Assembly: GCA_964510955.1 (NCBI GenBank)
Contig: CAZEDW010000035.1
Location: 1 to 45,917 of the forward strand
Direction: 5' to 3'
DNA length: 45,917 nucleotides
DNA from: JAFLCM01 sp964510955
GTDB lineage: Bacteria > Planctomycetota > Phycisphaerae > Phycisphaerales > UBA1924
Below are positions 1 to 8,090 of the stretch, one piece after another. How positions within the stretch are numbered: the first letter of the stretch is position 1; each line of letters begins with the position of its first letter. Position numbers and translations under genes: made by a program. The notes below the pieces were generated by a model that was not told where the DNA came from, did not search any database, and saw only the letters and a list, made by a program, of their open reading frames with translations.

Positions 1-50
1 CCTTGATCGCTGAAAGGAGCGACTCCCGGGTTCGAATCTCAGGCTCTCCG
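1..50 (+). tRNA. tRNA-Ser, 3' part only (cut by window edge)
   Basis: The T-loop GGTTCGAATC at 29-38 is followed by a 3' acceptor strand GCTCTCC and discriminator G at 50. Before the T arm there is a long variable arm: TCGCT (7-11) pairs with AGCGA (18-22) around a short loop. A long variable arm together with discriminator G points to serine rather than leucine or tyrosine. The anticodon lies outside the window. The T stem is imperfect (one G-U and one C-A opposition), and CCA is not encoded (CTC follows the discriminator). The serine assignment is an inference from these partial features. Confidence 0.72.
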
Positions 51-100
51 CTCCATTGACAAATAGCTATCGCGACCGCCGTCTCACGGTGTGCCCGCGC

Positions 101-1486
101 TTAGGCTCCGAAGGGAAGGGCATCGAGCGCCGCGCCGTTGCTCTCGATCACGCGCCTGTACCACGAGTACGAGTCCTTCGGCGTGCGGCGCTGGGTGGGG
201 TAGTCGACGTGGATCAGGCCGAATCGCTGGCGATAGCCGTGCTCCCACTCGAAGTTGTCCAGCAGCGACCAGTGGAAGTAGCCGCCGATGTTTGCGCCGT
301 CGGCGACGGCGCGGCGCAGGGCGAGCAGGTACAGGCGGGTGAAATCGATCCGCTGCGGGTCGTGCACCTTGCCGTCGGCGTGGACCCAGTCCATCGACGT
401 CAGACCGTTTTCGGTGATGTAGACGGGCAGCTTGTAGCGCTGCCAGAGCCACAGCGGCCCGAGGTGGAGCGAGGTGGGATCGACGGGCCAGTCGAGTTGG
501 GTCTTGGCGAAGCCGATGGGGCGGTCGACCTGCACGGGCTCGCCGCCGGGGCCGGCCTTGATGGGCCAGCCGTTGTAGATGTTGACGCCGTAGAAGTCGA
601 GGGGGGCTTTCATCATCTCCAAGTCGCCCGGCGCGATGTGTGGGGCATTCGTGCCGTAGGCCCGGAGGCCCTCTTCGGGGTAGCCGCCGAGGATGATGGG
701 GTCGGTGTACCAGGCGTTGTTCCAGAGGTTGTGGGCGCGGACGCCGTGGGTCCAGCGCTCGGCGGCGGCGCGGTCTTCGGGGTTGTCGCCGGCAGGGACG
801 CCGATGACGCCGCACGGGGCCCAGCCGATCTCCGGCGGCTTCTTCGCGTGGGCGCGGATGACTCGCACACTCTCGCCGTGCGCCATCAGGACGTGGTGCA
901 GCGCGGCGAGGCGGTCTTTCAGCGGGAGGTTCGTCCCCGGGGCCTGCGGGCCCATCTCCGGGCCGCCGCCGATGAAGATGTGGGGCTCGTTCAGCGTCAT
1001 CCAGTGGGTGACGCGGTCGGAGAGGCGGTCGACGACAACGCGCGTGTAGTCCGCGAACCACCTCACGCTGTCGCGAACGCCCCAGCCGCCGCGGTTGAAC
1101 AGGGCCATGGGGTAGTCCCAGTGGAACAGCGTGACCCAGGGGGCGATATTCGCCGCGAGCAGCGAATCGACCAGCTTGTCATAGAACTCGATCCCGGCGG
1201 GGTTGACTGCGCCGGTCCCCTCGGGCATCACGCGCGGCCATGACACGCTGAATCGATAGGCCCCGATGCCAAGCGTCTTCATGAGCGCCACGTCTTCGGC
1301 GTAGCGGTGGTAGTGGTCGCAGGCGGCGTCGCCGGTGTGGGCGTGCCAGATCGCGGTGCCGTCGCGCTTATCGCGGCAGTAGGAGTCCCAGACGGACTCG
1401 CCGCGTCCGCCTTCGCGGGCGGCGCCTTCGATCTGGTAGGCGCTGGTGGCGGCGCCCCAGGTGAAACCCTTGGGGAACGAGGTCAA
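101..1486 (-). CDS. GH1 family beta-glucosidase
   Basis: The 461-residue product has the usual length of a bacterial GH1 enzyme. The N-terminus shows the family signature FPKGFTWGAATSAYQIEG near residues 4-21. The acid/base glutamate lies in TLNEPH (about residue 165) and the nucleophile glutamate in YITENG (about residue 360). There is no signal peptide, so it probably hydrolyses imported beta-glucosides in the cytoplasm. The start is TTG at 1486, with GGAG about 10 nt upstream; it was chosen because the conserved N-terminus begins immediately after it. The gene is divergent from the 1089-residue secreted protein. A LacI-type palindrome lies 50-67 bp upstream of the start, so it probably belongs to the same sugar regulon as the GH94 operon. 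Exact aglycone and linkage preference cannot be read from the sequence. Confidence 0.93.
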   Translation of the reverse strand: MTSFPKGFTWGAATSAYQIEGAAREGGRGESVWDSYCRDKRDGTAIWHAHTGDAACDHYHRYAEDVALMKTLGIGAYRFSVSWPRVMPEGTGAVNPAGIEFYDKLVDSLLAANIAPWVTLFHWDYPMALFNRGGWGVRDSVRWFADYTRVVVDRLSDRVTHWMTLNEPHIFIGGGPEMGPQAPGTNLPLKDRLAALHHVLMAHGESVRVIRAHAKKPPEIGWAPCGVIGVPAGDNPEDRAAAERWTHGVRAHNLWNNAWYTDPIILGGYPEEGLRAYGTNAPHIAPGDLEMMKAPLDFYGVNIYNGWPIKAGPGGEPVQVDRPIGFAKTQLDWPVDPTSLHLGPLWLWQRYKLPVYITENGLTSMDWVHADGKVHDPQRIDFTRLYLLALRRAVADGANIGGYFHWSLLDNFEWEHGYRQRFGLIHVDYPTQRRTPKDSYSWYRRVIESNGAALDALPFGA

Positions 1487-1509
1487 GCGTTGAACTCCGG
1501 GGCGGGGTG

Positions 1510-1553
1510 TTGACAGGGCGGATGATAGGGGGGAGCATGTAAGGGCTTACATG
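1510..1553 (+). promoter_or_regulatory. LacI-type operator and -35 box overlapping a start codon
   Basis: CATGTAAG-GG-CTTACATG at 1536-1553 is a perfect 8-bp inverted repeat with a 2-bp centre. It resembles the LacI-family consensus TGTAANCGNTTACA except that the centre is GG rather than CG. A consensus -35 TTGACA lies at 1510-1515; 17 bp later a weak -10 (GAGCAT, 1533-1538) runs into the palindrome. The ATG of the 1089-residue gene forms the right end of the palindrome. The site also lies upstream of the minus-strand GH1 gene, so one operator could serve both genes. Confidence 0.7.
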
Positions 1554-4500
1554 AGAAAAATACTCTGCATTGTGCGCGCGGTCGCGTCGGCTTGCCTCGC
1601 CCTGATGCTCGGATGCCGCGCGGCAATGGCGCAGGGGGCGGGCGGTCAGGTCGTCGACGACTTCACCGACGTTTCGGGGTGGAAGGTGGTTGCGTCGGAC
1701 GGCGTGGAAGGGCGCATCAGCCGGGCTGAGCCCAGGATGTACCAGGGGGGCGCGGCGCTGCGGCTTGACTTCGATTTCAAGAAAGGCTCGGGATACTGCA
1801 TCGCCCGGCGCGAGTTGGACCTGGAAGTGCCCGAAAACTTCCGCTTTTCGTACGCGATGATCGGCGTGGGCGATCCCTCCGGCAAGGGGTTCGAGAACGA
1901 TCACGAGTTCAAGCTGTACGACGCCTCGGGCGATAACGTGTGGTGGCGACGGCTGGCGGGGCACTGGTACAGCCCGCGCGGCGAAGAGATGCGCCACGCG
2001 CGGTCGCAGATCGAGTTCGCGTGGGGGCCGGACGCCGGGAAGACGCCTCTGCGGCGCGTCCGCGCGATCGAGTTCGCGGTGACGGCGGGAAAGGGAGGCA
2101 AGGGGTACGTCCTGATCGAGCGGCTCGCGCTCCATCGGCTGCCGGCGCGGGCGGCGGAGCCGCTGGAAACGACGCTCTCGGTGACCGGGCAGCCCGTGGT
2201 CCGGCTGCCACCGGGTCAGATGGAGGCGCGTGACATCGAGCTGAATAGCCGGGCGGGGCCGCCGCGGCTCGTCCTTGATTTCGGTGCCCCGCGCGCGTTC
2301 GGCGGCGTCTTGATGGAATGGGATGGGTCCCCCCCGGAAATCCCGGCGTTCATCGACTTGAAGTCGTCCCCTGACGGCGAGACCGATGAGGCGTGGGCGG
2401 GGTCGCGGCCGCTGCCCGGCGACCCGCTGATGATCTACACCGGAGACGGGGCGGACGTGGCGCGGGTGACGATGTCCTTCAGTTGGCCGGGCGATGCGAC
2501 CAAGCGGATCAAGCGGCTGATGGTGCTGCCCCCGGAGGCGGGGCGGTCGGCCAACGGCCGGGCCAAGGTGATTGCTGCGATGTCGCCGAGGGGGTGGTAT
2601 CCCAGATATTTCTCAGATGAGGCGGTGACATGGGCCGTGTTCGGGGAGCCGGGGGCGGAGAGTGAGGGCCTGCTGTCCGGCGATGGGCAGGTCGAACTCG
2701 CCAAGGGTGGGCGCACGATCGAGCCGTTCCTCTGGGCCGACGGGAGACTGTGGACGTGGGCGGACTTTGAGTCATCGCAGTCGCTTCGCGAGGACCGGCT
2801 GCCGCTGCCCATCACCCACCTGAAGTGCGGGGGGCTGGGACTTGCGCTCGACGTCGAGCCGTGCGCTGTTGAGGAAGGCGGCGTGGCCACGGTTCTTGTT
2901 CGGTACACGCTGCGGAATGATTCGGGTGCGCCCCGGAGCGGGCGTCTGATCCTGGCGCTGCGCCAGTTTCAGGCGCTGCCGCCGTGGCACGCGCTGAACA
3001 TGGAAGGGGGTGTGAGCCGAGGTTCAGGGGCTTCAAGCGGCGGGGCAAGGTGCGGGCGCAGCGCGTGGATGTGGCTGAACCCGGACCAGGTCGGTGTGCT
3101 TGGGCCGGCCGACAACTGCGGCGTGGCCATGGCAACCGCGCATGACATCGTAAGCCGCCTTGCGGCGGGGTCGTTCGGCGATGAGGAGGCGAAGCGGCGG
3201 GGTGCGGATGGATCGGCGTGCTTGGGCTTTGACTTCTCGCTGCAACCCGGCGAGCGGCGCGAGCGGTGGGTTCACGCGATCATCGCGCGTGCCGAGGGTT
3301 CGACGCAAAAGTGGTCGGAAGAGATCTGCGCACAGAAGGCCGACGGCGCTCGGGACGATTGGACGCGGCGCATCAACTCCGTCACTCTGAAACTCCCCCC
3401 GGCCGCGAAGGAGATCGAAGACACCTTCTACGCCCAGATCGGCTGGGTCCTCGTCAACCGTGACGGCCCCGCCATCCAGCCCGGCTCGCGCACCTACGAC
3501 CGCACCTGGATCCGCGACGGGTCGCTCACTTCGACGGCGCTGCTCTACACGGGGCATGCGCAGGAAGTGAAGGAGTTCCTCGACTGGTTCAAGGACTTCC
3601 AGTACGAGGACGGCAAGATCCCCTGCTGTGTCGATGAGCGCGGGCCTGACCCCGTGCCGGAGAACGACAGTCACGGCCAGTATCTCTACGGCGTGGCGAC
3701 CTACCACCGCTTCACGGGCGACGATGAGCTTCTCCGGCGCCACTGGTCGCATGTCGTGGCAGCGGTGGGGTACATCCAGAAGCTGCGGGCCACGCGGATG
3801 ACCGATGCGTATAAGGGCGGCCCGGACAGCGAGCGCGTCAAGTTCGGCCTGATGCCCGAGTCGATCAGCCACGAAGGCTACTCGGCCAAACCCATGCACT
3901 CGTACTGGGACGACCTGTTCACGCTGCGCGGGCTGAAGGACGCGGTGTACATCGCCGGAAAGCTGGGCGAGCACGCGACGGCGGCCCAGTGGGCGACCCT
4001 GCGCGACGACTTCCGGCGCACGCTGGTCGAGTCGGTCGCGCTGGCGATGAAGAACAAGGGGGTCGATTACATCCCCGGCTGCGCCGAACTGGGCGACTTT
4101 GACGCAACCAGCACGGCGGTCGCTGTGTTCCCCTGCGCCGAGGCCGAGGCCTTCCCGCCCGCCGCGGTGGCGCGCACGTTCGACAAGGAATGGGAGTTCT
4201 TCACGTCCCGGCGCGACGGGCGGATCGAGTGGAACGATTACACGCCCTACGAGAACCGGCTGATCAGCGCCCAACTCATGCTGGGTCACCCCGACCGGGC
4301 CCACGCGCTGATGGACTGGTTCATGAAAGACCGCAACCCCGCGGGGTGGCGGCAGTGGGGGGAGATCGTCTGGAAGGACCAGAAGGCGCCGAAGTATGTG
4401 GGTGACCTGCCGCACACCTGGGTGGGGTCAGATTTCCTGAAGGCGGTGCGGAATCTGTGCGTGTACGAGCGCGAGGCGGATGATTCGCTCGTTCTGTGCG

Positions 4501-4820
4501 CTGGGTTGCCCAGGCGGTGGGTGGAGACGCCCGAAGGGATCACGGTCGGCGGGCTGCCGACGGAGTTCGGCCCACTCAGCTACCGGTTGAAGGGAGAGAA
4601 GCGCGCGTACGGCGCGGCGGAATGGCGCCTCTCGATCGACGCGGGGATCCACGTGCCGTCCGGCGGCGTGTGGTTCGCCCCGATGCTCGAAGGGGCCACG
4701 CTTGGCGGCATCAACGTTGACGGGAAAGCGGTTGACCCGGGCGCCGATGGGCGCGTACGGATTGATCGGGTGCCCGCGGAGGTTGTGATATCGCTGAACG
4801 GATTGTCAAAGCACAAGTAG
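1551..4820 (+). CDS. Secreted six-hairpin-glycosidase-like protein with N-terminal CBM/discoidin-like domains
   Basis: The product has 1089 residues. A signal peptide covers residues 1-27, with likely cleavage after AMA. Residues about 30-190 look like a jelly-roll carbohydrate-binding module (FTDVSGW, RLDFDFKKGSGYCIARR). Residues about 195-330 resemble an F5/8 discoidin-like beta-sandwich. Residues about 600-960 carry the (alpha/alpha)6-barrel signature RTYDRTWIRDGSLTSTALLY with repeated helical hairpins, as in glycosidases related to GH15, GH63 and debranching enzymes. A beta-rich tail follows. I infer an exported or outer-membrane glycan-acting enzyme, but no specific GH family could be assigned and catalytic residues were not identified. 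It sits in the LacI regulon, divergent from GH1 and convergent with the dockerin-tailed gene, sharing a terminator. The start is supported by the signal peptide that begins there. The operator overlaps this ATG, so the leader must be very short. Confidence 0.8.
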   Translation: MRKILCIVRAVASACLALMLGCRAAMAQGAGGQVVDDFTDVSGWKVVASDGVEGRISRAEPRMYQGGAALRLDFDFKKGSGYCIARRELDLEVPENFRFSYAMIGVGDPSGKGFENDHEFKLYDASGDNVWWRRLAGHWYSPRGEEMRHARSQIEFAWGPDAGKTPLRRVRAIEFAVTAGKGGKGYVLIERLALHRLPARAAEPLETTLSVTGQPVVRLPPGQMEARDIELNSRAGPPRLVLDFGAPRAFGGVLMEWDGSPPEIPAFIDLKSSPDGETDEAWAGSRPLPGDPLMIYTGDGADVARVTMSFSWPGDATKRIKRLMVLPPEAGRSANGRAKVIAAMSPRGWYPRYFSDEAVTWAVFGEPGAESEGLLSGDGQVELAKGGRTIEPFLWADGRLWTWADFESSQSLREDRLPLPITHLKCGGLGLALDVEPCAVEEGGVATVLVRYTLRNDSGAPRSGRLILALRQFQALPPWHALNMEGGVSRGSGASSGGARCGRSAWMWLNPDQVGVLGPADNCGVAMATAHDIVSRLAAGSFGDEEAKRRGADGSACLGFDFSLQPGERRERWVHAIIARAEGSTQKWSEEICAQKADGARDDWTRRINSVTLKLPPAAKEIEDTFYAQIGWVLVNRDGPAIQPGSRTYDRTWIRDGSLTSTALLYTGHAQEVKEFLDWFKDFQYEDGKIPCCVDERGPDPVPENDSHGQYLYGVATYHRFTGDDELLRRHWSHVVAAVGYIQKLRATRMTDAYKGGPDSERVKFGLMPESISHEGYSAKPMHSYWDDLFTLRGLKDAVYIAGKLGEHATAAQWATLRDDFRRTLVESVALAMKNKGVDYIPGCAELGDFDATSTAVAVFPCAEAEAFPPAAVARTFDKEWEFFTSRRDGRIEWNDYTPYENRLISAQLMLGHPDRAHALMDWFMKDRNPAGWRQWGEIVWKDQKAPKYVGDLPHTWVGSDFLKAVRNLCVYEREADDSLVLCAGLPRRWVETPEGITVGGLPTEFGPLSYRLKGEKRAYGAAEWRLSIDAGIHVPSGGVWFAPMLEGATLGGINVDGKAVDPGADGRVRIDRVPAEVVISLNGLSKHK

Positions 4821-4844
4821 ACCGCAGCTTGTTCGATGGCAACG

Positions 4845-4873
4845 AAAAAGGGCCGCTCGATGGGAGCGGCCCT
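4845..4873. terminator. Bidirectional intrinsic terminator between convergent genes
   Basis: AGGGCCGCTC (4849-4858) pairs perfectly with GAGCGGCCCT (4864-4873) around a 5-nt loop. The A-run at 4845-4849 gives a U-run for minus-strand transcripts. The plus-strand side has only scattered Ts (ACTTGCTT). It therefore serves the minus-strand gene ending at 4906 best. Confidence 0.75.
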
Positions 4874-4905
4874 ACTTGCTTGGGTGTTTGGTTACGCCGC
4901 GGCCG

Positions 4906-6978
4906 TTACGGGCACGACGTGCCGAACCGGACCAGCAGCAGCGTCAGGTCTGCGGTGTTGACGGTGCCGTCGCTGTTGAGGTCGCCGGTGGAGCCGGGGG
5001 TGACGCTCTGGCCGAAGCGGACGAGGAGCTGGGTGAGGTCGCCGGTGTTGATGACGCCGTCGCCGTTGAGGTCGCCGGTGCAGGGCGGCGGGGCGCAGCC
5101 GCCGCCGGCGAGGGTGTTCAGGGCGGCGCGGTCGTTGGCGTCGATGACGCCGTCGTTGTTCATGTCGACGTAGGCATTGAACGTGGGGCTGGACGAGTTC
5201 TGGCCCAGGATGCCGTTGAGCAGGGTCACGTCGGCGCAGTTGATGACGCCGTTGTGGTCGCCGTCGCCCTTGGGCGTGGCGGGGGTCGCGGTGATCTCGA
5301 GCGTCGCGGTGATGTTCGTGCCGGCGGTGATGGTCGCCGGGGCGCCCACCCACTCCAGCCAGACGCTGAGCGAATCATCGTTGGGGTTGGTGCTTGACGA
5401 AAGGAAGCCCTGCACGCCCAGGGCGCCCGGCGCGCCCGACAGTGAGACGAGCTTCACCTTCACCGTGGTGCCGCCGGGGTTCCAGGTGGCGGCCGTGTCC
5501 TTGTAGAGGGTGAACGAGTCGCCCACGCCAATCGTCTGCGGCGACGGATAGAGGTAGACGCCGCGCGGGGCATCGGGGATGCGGATGGTGCGGGTGTTCG
5601 CGCCGTTGGTGACCGCGAGGAAGTCGGCGTCGTACTGACCGCCGGCGAGGTTGGCCAGCATCGACGACAGCCAGGCAATGCGGAACGCGTCGTTGCCGCG
5701 ACCGGTGGTGAGGTTGATATTGCCGGTCACGGAGAAGTTGATGCCGACGGTGAACTGCGTGGTGCCGAGCGCCTGGTCGGGGTAGAGCCGGGTGGAGCTG
5801 ACGCTCGCCGCGCCGGGGTAGGTGCCGGTGACCGTGACGCCGAAGGGGTTGGCCCGGGCCGGGACGTTGTCGGGCGGTCCGGAGGTGACCCAGGTGGCGT
5901 TCACGCGGGCCTGGCTCATGGTGGGGACGAGGCTAAGCGCGCCGCCGTTGGGGCGGAAGCCGGGCTGGGCGACGAACGAGGTGCCGAAGGCGGTGCTGGT
6001 TCCGTCGGATTTCTGCACCGTGGGGCGGACGTGCCCGTTGGCGACGATGTCGGCCCACGTGAGCGGGAAGCCGTTGCCGCTGGGCGTCTTGTCGTAGACC
6101 TCGACGAGCTGGTAGGTGCTGTTGGTGGTGCAGCCGTTGCCGATGCGATAGCTCGCGGGTCCGCCGGGGGTCACCTTGTCGAGATAGACGGGGATGGCCG
6201 GTTCGGTGATGGAGGCGAGGCGCCGGGCGAACGCGTCAACGTTCTTGTCGTCCCAGATCTCCTCGTCCTTGCTGGTGTTGGGGTCGTCGTACTGCTCGTA
6301 GGTGACGTCGTCCCAGAAGATGGTGCCGGTGCCACCTGCCCCCGGTGCGTAGCGGAGCGGGAGGATGCTCACGCGGTTGGGGGGCAGGTCGTAGGCGGCG
6401 CCGTTGTTGTCGCGGTTGTAGATGTAATCCAGGTCCGCGCGGCTGATCACCATGCAGTACTGGTGCCACTGCCCGTCGGCGGGGTAGGTGTTGGCGTTGA
6501 TGACCAGGTCCTCGAAGTCCTTGTAGACTGAGAGGTCGGGGCGCCGGAACTCGAGCTTGATGCCGGCGTTGGTGTCGAGCAGGCCGTTGCCCGAAGGCAT
6601 GAGGTACCAAGCGCAGGCGCGGACGGTGCCGCAGTGGAGGCTGTAGACGGGGTCGTTGTACAGGCCGATCGCGCTGTTGAACACGTCGGTGTCGAAGCCG
6701 TTGAAGTCCCAGCCGCTGGGCAGCTCCATGCACGCGATGCCGGTGTGGGGGGTGACGGTCGGCGAGAGGCCGTCACCCACGTAGCGCCGGATCGCGGAGT
6801 TGAACACGCGCCACTTGGTGGGCAGGGCCAGGTTGGTGCCCTTGGGCTGCTCGAAGCCGGGGTTGAAGACGCAGTTGGGGGTGACGTCGCCGACGTCGGC
6901 GCAGGTGACCTGGGCGAGCGCGCCGGGGCCCATGGCCAGGCCGGCCAAGGCGGCGATCGCGGTGGGGCGGATGTTCAT
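4906..6978 (-). CDS. Secreted CBM-like protein with C-terminal dockerin-like repeats
   Basis: The product has 690 residues. The start is ATG at 6978, preceded by GGAG about 9 nt upstream; a signal peptide follows immediately (MNIRPTAIAALAGLAMG... cleaved after ALA). An in-frame upstream extension exists but lacks a signal peptide at its start. The N-terminal region (CVFNPGFEQP, followed by a Trp- and Tyr-rich beta sandwich) resembles a carbohydrate-binding domain. The middle part has Ig-like or cohesin-like beta sandwiches. The C-terminus carries two pairs of Ca-binding D-x-N-x-D-G motifs: first GDGDHNGVINCADV with MNNDGVIDANDR, then GDLNGDGVINTGDL with GDLNSDGTVNTADL, ending in FGTSCP. It probably binds polysaccharide outside the cell. 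It has its own LacI-type promoter at 7031-7072 and lies downstream of the transporter operon. No catalytic domain was recognised. Confidence 0.85.
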   Translation of the reverse strand: MNIRPTAIAALAGLAMGPGALAQVTCADVGDVTPNCVFNPGFEQPKGTNLALPTKWRVFNSAIRRYVGDGLSPTVTPHTGIACMELPSGWDFNGFDTDVFNSAIGLYNDPVYSLHCGTVRACAWYLMPSGNGLLDTNAGIKLEFRRPDLSVYKDFEDLVINANTYPADGQWHQYCMVISRADLDYIYNRDNNGAAYDLPPNRVSILPLRYAPGAGGTGTIFWDDVTYEQYDDPNTSKDEEIWDDKNVDAFARRLASITEPAIPVYLDKVTPGGPASYRIGNGCTTNSTYQLVEVYDKTPSGNGFPLTWADIVANGHVRPTVQKSDGTSTAFGTSFVAQPGFRPNGGALSLVPTMSQARVNATWVTSGPPDNVPARANPFGVTVTGTYPGAASVSSTRLYPDQALGTTQFTVGINFSVTGNINLTTGRGNDAFRIAWLSSMLANLAGGQYDADFLAVTNGANTRTIRIPDAPRGVYLYPSPQTIGVGDSFTLYKDTAATWNPGGTTVKVKLVSLSGAPGALGVQGFLSSSTNPNDDSLSVWLEWVGAPATITAGTNITATLEITATPATPKGDGDHNGVINCADVTLLNGILGQNSSSPTFNAYVDMNNDGVIDANDRAALNTLAGGGCAPPPCTGDLNGDGVINTGDLTQLLVRFGQSVTPGSTGDLNSDGTVNTADLTLLLVRFGTSCP

Positions 6979-7030
6979 CGTTGACTTCTCCAGGGGAGCC
7001 CGTTGTGCAATCGGGCGGAAAGGCATGAAA

Positions 7031-7072
7031 CGTAACCGCTTACATCGTTCCGCAAAGTCGGGCCTCAGTCAA
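7031..7072 (-). promoter_or_regulatory. Promoter with overlapping LacI-type operator for the dockerin-tailed gene
   Basis: Read on the minus strand: -35 TTGACT (7072-7067), a 17-bp spacer, -10 AACGAT (7049-7044), then the operator TGTAAGCGGTTACG (7044-7031) at the expected transcription start. The arms GTAA/TTAC are perfect around a CG centre. The arrangement (TTGACW, 16-17 bp, -10, operator) matches the promoters at 14206 and 15424. Confidence 0.75.
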
Positions 7073-7154
7073 CCGTTTTTCTTGGGATTCGCAACTGTTC
7101 CAAGACTCGGTATGGGGCGGCTTTGCGTCCGTGAGTCGGTGCGGCGAGAGCCGA

Positions 7155-7176
7155 TTCAGTAAAACGGTTTACTGAA
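7155..7176. promoter_or_regulatory. 22-bp palindrome, possible second operator
   Basis: The sequence TTCAGTAAA-ACGG-TTTACTGAA is a 22-bp inverted repeat with one mismatched pair. It keeps the CG centre of LacI-family sites, but the half-site is AGTAAA rather than TGTAA. It lies 32 bp after the last permease gene and about 128 bp (centre to centre) upstream of the 7031 operator. It could be a looping partner or a site for another LacI-type regulator. Confidence 0.6.
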
Positions 7177-7208
7177 AAGGCCGCAGATGCCAAACCTCGA
7201 AAACTCGT

Positions 7209-8090
7209 CTACTCCTTCGATCCCCCGGACGTGACCCCGCGGGTGAACACCCGCTCGGCCAGCAGGAACACCAGCAGCACCGGCGCGATGACCATGGTGC
7301 TGGCGGCCATCAGCAGGTTCCAGGGCGTGAACCCGGCCTGGCTCTGGTAGAGCTGCAGGCCCAGTGCCAGCGTGAACTGATCGCGGTGGCTGACGAAGAT
7401 CAGCGGGGCCACGAAGTCGTTCCAGGTGTATGTGAACTGCAGAAGCGCCACGACCGCGAGCGCCGGGCGGCTCAGCGGCAGGATCATCCGCCAGAAGATC
7501 GACCAGTGCCCGCACCCGTCGATGCGGGCGGCCTCGTCGATCTCCCTGGGGATCGTCATGTAGAACTGGCGCAGAAGGAACACGTTGAACGCGTTGGCAA
7601 AGAACGACGGCACCCACAGGGGCTTGAGACTGCCGATCCAGCCGAGCTTGGCGAAGATCAGGTACTGCGGCACCATCAGCACGGGGAACGGCACCATGAG
7701 CGTCGCCATCAGCACCGCGAAGAGCCACTTCTTGGCGCGCCAGTCGAGGCGGGCGAAGCCGTAGGCCGTGACGGCGCTGGACAGCGTCATGCCGATGACG
7801 CACAGGATCGAGACGATCAGCGAGTTGCGGAAGTACAGGGGGAAGTCGATGACGGGGTCGTTCCAGACCTTGCTGTAGTTCTCCAGCGCGAAATCGAACG
7901 TCTTCGACGCCGGCTCGGGCAGCAGCGTCGGCGGCGTGCGCATCGCCTGGTCCTGCGGCTTCACGCTGGTGGCGAGCATCCACAGCAGCGGCGCGGCGAA
8001 CGAGAACGCGATCGCGGCGAGGACCGTGTGCACCAGCAGCAGCCTGCCGCGTTTCCCGCCGCCGCGGAGCTTGGTCGTGCCGGTGCTCAT
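7209..8090 (-). CDS. ABC sugar transporter permease (MalG-type, second permease)
   Basis: The product has 293 residues. The start at 8090 (MSTGTTK...) is fixed by an ATGA overlap with the stop of the preceding permease. Six membrane segments are visible, beginning with LLLVHTVLAAIAFSFAAPLLWMLA. The binding-protein-dependent transport EAA motif appears as EIDEAARIDGCGHWSIFWRMILPLSRPAL around residues 175-205. The family (CUT1) imports oligosaccharides. The partner permease and solute-binding protein precede it in the operon. No ATP-binding subunit is encoded nearby, so a shared MsmK/UgpC-type ATPase from elsewhere is inferred. Confidence 0.93.
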   Translation of the reverse strand: MSTGTTKLRGGGKRGRLLLVHTVLAAIAFSFAAPLLWMLATSVKPQDQAMRTPPTLLPEPASKTFDFALENYSKVWNDPVIDFPLYFRNSLIVSILCVIGMTLSSAVTAYGFARLDWRAKKWLFAVLMATLMVPFPVLMVPQYLIFAKLGWIGSLKPLWVPSFFANAFNVFLLRQFYMTIPREIDEAARIDGCGHWSIFWRMILPLSRPALAVVALLQFTYTWNDFVAPLIFVSHRDQFTLALGLQLYQSQAGFTPWNLLMAASTMVIAPVLLVFLLAERVFTRGVTSGGSKE

